Source: DASSNR01 sp036278935 (GTDB taxonomy: Bacteria > Gemmatimonadota > Gemmatimonadetes > Gemmatimonadales > Gemmatimonadaceae). Taken from it: a DNA stretch of 33,164 nt. The notes beneath the pieces are model-generated. The model saw nothing but the letters and a program-made list of their open reading frames with translations, searched no databases and was not told the origin of the DNA. Where the stretch lies: positions 1 to 33,164 of the forward strand of contig DASUKA010000013.1 in the NCBI GenBank assembly GCA_036278935.1. Reading direction: 5' to 3'. Every line of letters starts with the position of its first letter. Position 1 is the stretch's first letter. This document shows, in pieces, positions 14,995-21,555 of this stretch. A program made the translations under genes and the position numbers.

Positions 14995-15899
14995 GAGAGG
15001 AGAGAGGAGAAAGGGGAAAGGAGGAACTGCCCGTAAGTGAGAGAATCGCTCCCCTGAAAGGTGGTTCCCTTTCTCCTTTCTCCTTTCTCCTCTCTCGCCT
15101 TTCCTGGTTCCACCGCTACGCGGCGCTCATCCGGGCGGGGTGGCTGGTGGATTTCCAGTACCGCGCGTCGATCGCCATCTGGCTGCTGTGGAGTCTGGTG
15201 GAGCCGGCTATCTCGCTCGGCATCTGGTGGGCGATCGCGGGCCATGGGAGCGTGCAGGGGTTCAGCCGATCGGACTTCGCGCGCTACTTCTTTGGCGTGA
15301 TGCTCGTGAACCAGCTCACCTCGGCGTGGGATGCGTACTACCTGGACCGGTGGATTCGCGAAGGGGAGATGAACTTCCGCCTCGTGCGCCCCATCGCGCC
15401 CATCCATGAAGCGGTGGCGGACAACATCGCGTACAAGCTGCGCACCGGCGTCGTGGTGCTCGTCATCTGGCTGCTCACGGCGGCGGTGTGGCCGGCGGTG
15501 CGCATCCCGCTCGAGCCCGCTCGGTGGGCGCTCGCCGCGCTCGCGATCGTATTCGCCGCGGGCATCCGCTTCCTGAGCGGATACGCCACCGGGCTGCTCG
15601 CCTTCTGGACCACGCGCGCCACGGCGCTCATGGAGCTGCAGTTCGGTGTGTCGCTCTTTCTCTCCGGCCGCATCGCGCCGCTCGCGCTCCTGCCGGCCGC
15701 GGCGGGCGCCGTGGCCAGCGTCCTCTGGTTCCCCTCGATGCTGGCGTTCCCTGTGGAGGTGCTCACTGGCGCGGTGCCGCTCTCCGGCGCATACGGGCGC
15801 GGGCTCGCGATGCAGATTGTCTGGCTGGTCATCTGGTGGGGCGCGTACCGGTTCGTCTGGAGCCGCGGGATGCGACGCTACGGCGCGGTGGGTGGATGA
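14991..15899 (+). CDS. ABC-2 permease (ABC2_memb_6), first subunit
   Basis: The 302-residue membrane protein has about six hydrophobic segments and the family features RAGWLVDFQYRASIAIWLLWSLVEPAISLGIWWAI and GEMNFRLVRPIAPIHEAVADNIAY. The start ATG overlaps the ATPase stop. Its first 35 or so residues (MREERGERGKEELPVSER and on) are encoded by a polypurine inverted-repeat element (14993-15096) and look non-native; family members usually begin near FHRYAALIRAGW. Translation coupling has apparently been preserved because the insertion kept the frame. The gene overlaps the second permease by ATGA. Confidence 0.9.
   Translation: MREERGERGKEELPVSERIAPLKGGSLSPFSFLLSRLSWFHRYAALIRAGWLVDFQYRASIAIWLLWSLVEPAISLGIWWAIAGHGSVQGFSRSDFARYFFGVMLVNQLTSAWDAYYLDRWIREGEMNFRLVRPIAPIHEAVADNIAYKLRTGVVVLVIWLLTAAVWPAVRIPLEPARWALAALAIVFAAGIRFLSGYATGLLAFWTTRATALMELQFGVSLFLSGRIAPLALLPAAAGAVASVLWFPSMLAFPVEVLTGAVPLSGAYGRGLAMQIVWLVIWWGAYRFVWSRGMRRYGAVGG
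14993..15096. repeat. polypurine/polypyrimidine inverted-repeat element, copy 1
   Basis: A purine arm (GAGAGAGGAGAGAGGAGAAA onward, to about 15029) faces a pyrimidine arm (15064-15096, TTTCTCC units). The centre has AACTGCCCGT near the first arm and GGTTCC at the second. The same plan, with AACTGCTCGT and GGTTCC, recurs at 16767-16861. It is therefore an interspersed repeat about 100 bp long. Copy 1 is inside the coding sequence of the first permease and forms its N-terminus. Confidence 0.85.
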
Positions 15900-16747
15900 T
15901 GGGCGCCCCGATACACGGTGAGACGAGTCCGGCCGCGGGCGTGCCCGATCGCTCGGCGCCACGCACGGCGCTGGCCATGCTGCGCGCCTTCTGGCGGCTC
16001 AACGTGGTGGAGGAGATGCAGTACCGCGCCAACTTCGTGGCGAGCCTGCTCGGCACGGTGTTCTGGCTCGCGCTCGCGCTGCTCACCGTCGCGCTCTTCT
16101 TCAGCCATACCAACCGGCTGGGCGGGTGGAGTTACTGGGAAGTGGTAGTGCTGCTCGGCGTCTTCAACGCGCTCACCGGCGTGATCGAAGCGGTGCTCCG
16201 TCCGGGCGTGGGGAAGCTCGCCGAGGATGTGCGCACCGGCATGCTGGATCTCATCCTCACGCGGCCGGTGGACGCGCAGTTCTACGTCTCCTTCCGGCGG
16301 CTCGACCTGTGGCGCTTCGCCGATGTGGTGGTCGGGCTCGGGCTGTCGGGCTATGCCCTCATGCGGCTGGGACGCATGCCGTCGGCGCTCGATCTGCTGG
16401 CGTTCGCGCTCACGATGGGCGCCGCGGTGGCCGTGGTCTACGCCATCTGGGTGGCGCTCATGAGCCTCGCCTTCTGGTTCGTGGCGGTGGAGAATCTCTC
16501 GGTGCTGTTCGATGCGGTATACGAGGCGGCGCGCTATCCCGTGTCCGCGTATCCGGGCGCGCTCCGATTTCTCTTCGTCTACCTCGTGCCCATCGCCTGG
16601 ACGACGACCATCCCTGCCTCGGCGCTCACCGGGCGGTTGGGCGCGGGCACGGCAGTGGGCGCGGTGGTGGTGGCCGTGGTGGCGCTTGCGCTCACGCGGC
16701 TGTTGTGGCGTGCGGCGCTCGCGCGGTATACGAGCGCGGGCGGGTGA
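15896..16747 (+). CDS. ABC-2 permease (ABC2_memb_6), second subunit
   Basis: The 283-residue membrane protein has about six hydrophobic segments and a motif plan parallel to the first subunit: FWRLNVVEEMQYRANFVASLLGTVFW at the front and GMLDLILTRPVDAQFYVSFRRLDLWRFADVV in the cytosolic loop. The two permeases probably form a heterodimer with the ATPase of 14011-14994. The ATG at 15896 overlaps the previous stop; a second ATG at 15899 is possible. A polypurine repeat follows its stop. Confidence 0.9.
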   Translation: MMGAPIHGETSPAAGVPDRSAPRTALAMLRAFWRLNVVEEMQYRANFVASLLGTVFWLALALLTVALFFSHTNRLGGWSYWEVVVLLGVFNALTGVIEAVLRPGVGKLAEDVRTGMLDLILTRPVDAQFYVSFRRLDLWRFADVVVGLGLSGYALMRLGRMPSALDLLAFALTMGAAVAVVYAIWVALMSLAFWFVAVENLSVLFDAVYEAARYPVSAYPGALRFLFVYLVPIAWTTTIPASALTGRLGAGTAVGAVVVAVVALALTRLLWRAALARYTSAGG

Positions 16748-16766
16748 TGGAGGGCGTGGGAACAGC

Positions 16767-16861
16767 GAGAGAGGAGAAAGGAGAAAGGAGAAACTGCTCG
16801 TGGGGGACGGCGCTCTCCACGGGGAGCCGGTTCCTTTCTCCTCTCTCCTTTCTCCTTTCTC
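16767..16861. repeat. polypurine/polypyrimidine inverted-repeat element, copy 2
   Basis: GAGAGAGGAGAAAGGAGAAA begins the left arm (16767-16797) and the right arm (16829-16861) is its complement, ending in CTTTCTCC units. It fills the gap between the convergent exporter operon and the VOC gene, ending 2 bases before the VOC stop. A strong hairpin here could end transcription from both sides. Shared arms and core words with 14993-15096 mark both as one element type. Confidence 0.85.
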
Positions 16862-16863
16862 GT

Positions 16864-17277
16864 TCAGCTGGCGCCGAGTCTGGCTTCGGGCAGGATGGGC
16901 TGGAACAGCTCCACCGGGTTGCCGGAGGGGTCGTCGATGAGGATCTGCTTGCCGCCCACCCCGGTGACGATGTCGTTGCGGAAGTGGACGCCAGCGCGGC
17001 GCAGCGTCTCCACGGTTGCGGCCAGGTCGGAGACTTCGATCGCGAAGCGGTTCCATCCGCCGGGTGCCTGCATGGTGCCATCGGGCATGGGGCTCGATCC
17101 GCCACCCTGCTGGCCGGGTCCCACCGGCGACGTGAGCAGAAGACGCAGGTCGCCTCGCGTGAGCATGGCGAAGGTGGGCGCGGGGTGCATCACTTCGCGG
17201 AAGCCGAGCTGTTGGCAGTAGAACGCCAACGCGGTATCCACGTCGTTGACGATGTAGCGGACGCTGACAGTGGCCAT
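16864..17277 (-). CDS. VOC-family (glyoxalase/bleomycin-resistance fold) protein
   Basis: The 137-residue protein has two beta-alpha-beta-beta-beta units: VRYIVNDVDTALAFYCQQLGFREV at the start and FAIEVSDLAATVETLRRAGVHFRND in the second half, ending DPSGNPVELFQPI with the metal-ligand Glu. Members bind a divalent metal and act on diverse small molecules; the substrate is not visible. The ATG at 17277 has AGGAG 6 bases upstream; the longer frame to 17301 adds a non-family MLEEQENP. The gene stands alone, divergent from the NTF2-like gene. Confidence 0.86.
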   Translation of the reverse strand: MATVSVRYIVNDVDTALAFYCQQLGFREVMHPAPTFAMLTRGDLRLLLTSPVGPGQQGGGSSPMPDGTMQAPGGWNRFAIEVSDLAATVETLRRAGVHFRNDIVTGVGGKQILIDDPSGNPVELFQPILPEARLGAS

Positions 17278-17421
17278 GGGGTTCTCCTGTTCTTCGAGCA
17301 TGAGCGAGGCGCCGGGAACCTAGGCGTCGTATGGCGATATGTCGAGGTAGGGGACGCGTGAGCTGTCCACGCACGCATGATGCAGTGACCACCGAGCATC
17401 TTCAACCAGGAGTGATCGACG

Positions 17422-17781
17422 ATGAGTGGTGAACGGGAGCGGGCCGCGCAGCCGGAGGACATCACCCGGCTGTTCGTGGAGCGGGCGAACGCCGGCGACG
17501 CTGAGGGGATGGCGGCACTGTACGATGTCAACGCCGTGATGGCGTACCCGCCGGGGAAGACGACCGTGGGGCGCGCGGCGATCCAGGCGCTCTTCGCGCA
17601 GATGCTGGCGAAGGCCCCCCGCTTCGCGCCGGAGGATTCGTTGCCCACGGTCCGGCTGGGCGATCTCGCGCTCACCGCCACGCGCGCCGCCGATGCCGCG
17701 GGCGCCAGGGCGCAGGTGGCGCGCCAGCAGTCCGACGGCAGCTGGCTGCGGGTGCTGGACCGTCCCGACTTCCGCGGCTGA
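17422..17781 (+). CDS. NTF2-like (SnoaL/DUF4440-type) protein
   Basis: The 119-residue protein has the NTF2-like layout: ITRLFVERANAGDAEGMAALYDVNAVMAYPPGKTTVGRAAIQALFAQML, then strands ending in SWLRVLDRPDFRG. The family includes ketosteroid-isomerase-like enzymes and many small-molecule-binding proteins of unknown role. AGGAG lies 9 bases before the ATG. It is divergent from the VOC gene, with 144 bp between their starts, and followed by the palindromic operator-like array of the next gene. Confidence 0.82.
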   Translation: MSGERERAAQPEDITRLFVERANAGDAEGMAALYDVNAVMAYPPGKTTVGRAAIQALFAQMLAKAPRFAPEDSLPTVRLGDLALTATRAADAAGARAQVARQQSDGSWLRVLDRPDFRG

Positions 17782-17802
17782 CCCGCCGCGCCCCGTGCTT
17801 GC

Positions 17803-17865
17803 GTGGGTCAAATCAACCCACGGCGTGGGTTGATTTGACCCACGCCGTGGGTTAGTTTGACCCAC
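17803..17865. promoter_or_regulatory. three 19-bp palindromic units, operator-like
   Basis: Unit 1 GTGGGTCAAATCAACCCAC (17803-17821), unit 2 GTGGGTTGATTTGACCCAC (17825-17843, the exact complement of unit 1), and unit 3 GTGGGTTAGTTTGACCCAC (17847-17865, two changes). The spacers are GGC and GCC, so the period is 22 bp, about two helical turns. Each unit has 6-bp GTGGGT/ACCCAC arms. Unit 3 ends at the base before the ATG of the ATPase gene. The layout suggests cooperative binding of a dimeric regulator, or a structured leader; either is inference. Confidence 0.8.
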
Positions 17866-19104
17866 ATGGCTACCCCCGCCGGTGCGCTGCTCCCTCGGCT
17901 CCTGACCCCCTACCTCGCGCGCGCCGCCCGGGTGATGCCGGTCGTCGTGCTCACCGGCGCCCGACAGACCGGGAAGAGCACCCTCGCCAGGATGTTCGAC
18001 GGGGACGACCGGCTGTACCTCACCCTCGAAACCCCCGCGGTGCTCGGGCGCGCACACACCGATCCCGAGGCCTTCGTGACCCAGGCGCGCACGATGGTGC
18101 TCGACGAGGTCCAGCGCGACGCAGAGCTCCTCCTCGCCATCAAGACCGCCGTCGACACCGATGTCCCTCGCGCACCGGGCCGATTTCTCCTCACGGGATC
18201 CGCCAACCTGCTCCTCATGAAGCAGGTGCGCGAATCGCTCGCCGGCCGGGCCGCGTATCTCACCCTGCACCCCATGACGCGGCGCGAGCAGCTCGGCCTC
18301 GGCGACGCGGGCATCTGGAGTGCGCTCCTCGAGACGCCGCCACGCCAGTGGCGCGACCTCGTCCTTGCGCAGGTGGCGCCGTTCGAAGACTGGCGCGACG
18401 TCGCGCGCCGCGGCGGCTATCCCCCCGCCGCGGTCGAGATCGCGGATCAGGAAGATCGCTGGCTCTGGTTCGATGGCTACCTGCGCACCTACCTGCAGCG
18501 CGACGTGCCGGAAATCTCGGCCATCGACAACATCCCGGACTTCGACACGATCCTGCGCTCCATCGCCATGCGCGTCGGCACCTTCGTGAACCAGACACAG
18601 CTCGCCCGCGAATCGTCCGTGCCGCAGTCGACCGTGCACCGCTACGTGAACGTGCTCGAGACGTCCTATCAGCTATATCGGCTCCCCGGCTATGCCGTCA
18701 ACCGCACCAAGCAGCTCGTCAAGTCCCCCAAGTATTACTGGAGCGACTCCGGGTTCGCGCTGGCCCTGAGCCGCGAGCGCGAGCCGCGCGGCCAGCATTT
18801 CGAGAACGTCATCGTGCAGGACCTACTCGCCTGGCGCGACTCGCGCGTGGCGCCGCCGGAGTTGTTCTACTGGCGCACGTCCAAGGGATACGAGGTGGAC
18901 TTCGTGATCGACGACGGACACGCGCTGCTTCCGATCGAGGTGAAGACGACGACGCAGCCATCCACGAAAGATCTGGCGGGGATGAAGGTGTTTCTCGAGG
19001 AATACGCGGACCGGGCGGCTGCCGGCGTGCTGTTGTACGCCGGCGAGCAGGCGTTCTGGATCGCGAAGAATGTCCTCGCGGCGCCGTGGTGGATGGTGGT
19101 GTAA
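17866..19104 (+). CDS. AAA_14/DUF4143 ATPase
   Basis: The 412-residue protein has an AAA_14 ATPase domain with Walker A GARQTGKST (31-39), Walker B TMVLDEVQ (DEVQ at 80-83) and LLTGSANLLL as sensor 1. The middle holds a winged-helix part (QLARESSVPQSTVHRYVNVLE), and the DUF4143 C-terminus has a PD-(D/E)XK-like motif (YEVDFVIDD ... PIEVKTT). The family is widespread, often solitary and variable, with no agreed role; a link to toxin-antitoxin or mobile elements has been proposed. The ATG at 17866 directly abuts the operator array, with no ribosome binding site; TTG at 17857 is the alternative. Confidence 0.87.
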   Translation: MATPAGALLPRLLTPYLARAARVMPVVVLTGARQTGKSTLARMFDGDDRLYLTLETPAVLGRAHTDPEAFVTQARTMVLDEVQRDAELLLAIKTAVDTDVPRAPGRFLLTGSANLLLMKQVRESLAGRAAYLTLHPMTRREQLGLGDAGIWSALLETPPRQWRDLVLAQVAPFEDWRDVARRGGYPPAAVEIADQEDRWLWFDGYLRTYLQRDVPEISAIDNIPDFDTILRSIAMRVGTFVNQTQLARESSVPQSTVHRYVNVLETSYQLYRLPGYAVNRTKQLVKSPKYYWSDSGFALALSREREPRGQHFENVIVQDLLAWRDSRVAPPELFYWRTSKGYEVDFVIDDGHALLPIEVKTTTQPSTKDLAGMKVFLEEYADRAAAGVLLYAGEQAFWIAKNVLAAPWWMVV

Positions 19105-19167
19105 CACGCGCCTGACGCCGCGGCAGTCTTGCGCCGGGAGCGCGAGCGGGCTTCGCGCCGCGCTACC

Positions 19168-21555
19168 CTACTCCGCCCGCAGCACCTGCGCGGGATCCAC
19201 GCGCGTCGCGCGACGCGCCGGCAGATAGGCGGCCACGAGTCCAATGGCGACGAGCAGCACGCAGGCACCCGCGAGTGCGACCGGGTCGGTGGGACTCACC
19301 TCGAAGAGCAGGCTCGCCAGCACGCGCGACCCCGCCAGGGCGCCGGCAAGTCCGACGGCGGCACCGATGCCGATCACCATGAGCGCCTCCGAGAGCACCG
19401 CGCCGCGAATGCGGCCGGGTGTGGCACCCAGCGCCATCCGCACGCCGATGTCGCGCGCCTGCTCGCGCACGGCCGATGCCATCATGCCGTAGAGGCCGAG
19501 CGCCGCCAGCACCAACGCGACGAGCCCGAAACCGGACAGCAGCAGCGAGATCATGCGGGGCTGCGCGAGCGGAGCGGCCAGCAGCTCGTCCATCGTCTCC
19601 GCGTGAAAAATTCCCGCCTCCGGTTCAATGTCACGGGCCGCGCGCCGGATTTCCGGCAGCAACGCCGCGAGCGGGCTCCGGCTGCGGATGGCGAAGAACC
19701 CCTGCGTCACCGACTGGCGCCAGGGCAGGTAGATGGTCGGCGTCGACTCGCGCAAGCTGCGATAGCGCGTGTCGGCAACGATGCCCACGACTGTTCGCCA
19801 TTGCGTGCTATCGAGGACGCTGTATCGAATGCGCTTCCCGATCGCGTCCTGCCCCGGCCAGAGGCGATGTGCGGCCGCCTCGCTCACCACAACAACAAGC
19901 GGTGCTCCCTCGTGGTCGGCAGCGGTGAAGCCGCGGCCGCGCAGCACCGGAATGTCGAACGTCCGAAAGTAGCCGGCGCCGCCCGTCTCCACCGGGATCA
20001 GAGGCGTTGCGTCGCGCTCTGCCGGCGTCTGTCCCTCGACCTCGGGCTTCCACGTCCAGACGCTTGGCCCCAGGAAGGGCGGGATGAGCACAGGGGTGAA
20101 TGACTCGACGGCGGGAAGCGTGCGCACCCGGGTGTACACGCGCTCGAACAGCGCCATGTACTTTGCCTGTGAGTGGTACTTCGGGTACGGGAACGTCAAC
20201 GTGAATACCGACACGTGATCGGGGCTGTAGCCGAGCGGTACGTGCTCCAGCCGCTCGAGACTCCGCAGCAGCAGGCCGGCACCGGCCAGCATCAGGAGCG
20301 CGAGTGCAACCTGCGACGCGACGAGCCACCGCCGGAGCTGGCGGCGACCGCGGCCGCCCAGCCCCGCACGCACGTCGGCCCGGAGCGGCTGAGCGAGATC
20401 CGCGCGCGCGGCGGTGAGCGCCGGCAGCAGGCCGAACATCAGCACGGCGAGCAACGTCACGCCGACAGCAATCCCGATCGGAGCACCCGAGAGCCTGATC
20501 ACATCGGTGCGCGGCAGATGGGATGGCGCGAGCGCGAGCAGCACTCGCAGCAGCCCCTCCGCGCACGCGAGGCCGAGCGCGCCGCCGGCAATCCCCAGTG
20601 CCGCGCTCTCGATGAGCAGCTGCCGCACGATGTCGCCGTAGCGTCCGCCGAGCGCGCGGCGAATGGCGATCTCGCGCGAGCGCGACGCCGCGCGCAGCAG
20701 CAGCAGGGTGCCCACGTTCACGCAAGCGATGACCAGCAGCAGTATCACCGCGGCAACGAGCACTGTGAGCACGGGGCGCACGTCCCCCACGACCGCTTCC
20801 GTGAAGCTGCGCCCCGTCGCGCCGCCAAGGTGCAGCTCCGGATGCAACCGGTTCATGGTGCCGAACAGCTCGGAGGCCGCTGCCATGGGCGTCTGACCGG
20901 GCGCCAGCCGAGTGATCACGTCCAGGTCACCCGCCCCCGCGACGGCGACCGGCGCCCAATATCCTACGCCCGTCGGGAAATCGAGTCCCGGCGGCGCCAC
21001 GCCGACGATCCTGTAATCGAACCCTTGAAGCGGATCCCTCAACCGGTGCCCGATGACCGCGGAGTCGCCGCCGAATTGTCGCTGCCAGGTGGTGTAGCTG
21101 ATCACCATCACCGGTGTCGCACCCGTTACGTCGTCTTCAGGACGTAGCAACCGCCCCAGCAGCGGCCGCGCGCCGAGCACGCGAAAGAAATTCCCCGTCA
21201 CGCGCGCCTGCGGAATCACCACGGAATGGCCATCGTCCTCCAGCGCGAACGCGAACGCCCCCCAGTGCGAAAAGCCCGCGATATCGCGCATGGTTCGGCT
21301 CGAGTGGCGCAGCTGCTCGAGGTCGGCCGGGAGCACGGGAGCTTCCACGCCGTTCTCCCGCGAGGTCCAGAGTACGGCGAGGCCGCTCTGGTCGCGCACC
21401 GGCAGCGTGCGGAGCAATACCGCATCGAAGACGGTGACCATCGCCACCGCCATCCCGATGCCGAGGCCCAGAATGAGCACCACGGTCACGGCAAACGCCG
21501 GCGTACGGCGGAAGCCACGCAGCGCGATGCGCATGTCCTGCAGAGCGTTCCTCAT
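19168..21555 (-). CDS. ADOP-family ABC permease (FtsX/MacB-like), second copy
   Basis: The 795-residue protein has the duplicated layout of ADOP permeases: N-terminal helix (FAVTVVLILGLGIGMAVAMVTVFDAVLLRTLP), a MacB periplasmic core domain (SVVIPQARVTGNFFRVLGARPLLGR), an FtsX unit of three helices (REIAIRRALGGRYGDIVRQLL), then a second core and FtsX unit (ARDIGVRMALGATPGRIRGAVL). The end YLPARRATRVDPAQVLRAE is typical. No ATPase gene is adjacent, as is common for this family. Its ATG overlaps the stop of the upstream ADOP gene (ATGA), so they are co-translated. It lacks the N-terminal prefix domain of its partner. Function unknown. Confidence 0.9.
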   Translation of the reverse strand: MRNALQDMRIALRGFRRTPAFAVTVVLILGLGIGMAVAMVTVFDAVLLRTLPVRDQSGLAVLWTSRENGVEAPVLPADLEQLRHSSRTMRDIAGFSHWGAFAFALEDDGHSVVIPQARVTGNFFRVLGARPLLGRLLRPEDDVTGATPVMVISYTTWQRQFGGDSAVIGHRLRDPLQGFDYRIVGVAPPGLDFPTGVGYWAPVAVAGAGDLDVITRLAPGQTPMAAASELFGTMNRLHPELHLGGATGRSFTEAVVGDVRPVLTVLVAAVILLLVIACVNVGTLLLLRAASRSREIAIRRALGGRYGDIVRQLLIESAALGIAGGALGLACAEGLLRVLLALAPSHLPRTDVIRLSGAPIGIAVGVTLLAVLMFGLLPALTAARADLAQPLRADVRAGLGGRGRRQLRRWLVASQVALALLMLAGAGLLLRSLERLEHVPLGYSPDHVSVFTLTFPYPKYHSQAKYMALFERVYTRVRTLPAVESFTPVLIPPFLGPSVWTWKPEVEGQTPAERDATPLIPVETGGAGYFRTFDIPVLRGRGFTAADHEGAPLVVVVSEAAAHRLWPGQDAIGKRIRYSVLDSTQWRTVVGIVADTRYRSLRESTPTIYLPWRQSVTQGFFAIRSRSPLAALLPEIRRAARDIEPEAGIFHAETMDELLAAPLAQPRMISLLLSGFGLVALVLAALGLYGMMASAVREQARDIGVRMALGATPGRIRGAVLSEALMVIGIGAAVGLAGALAGSRVLASLLFEVSPTDPVALAGACVLLVAIGLVAAYLPARRATRVDPAQVLRAE

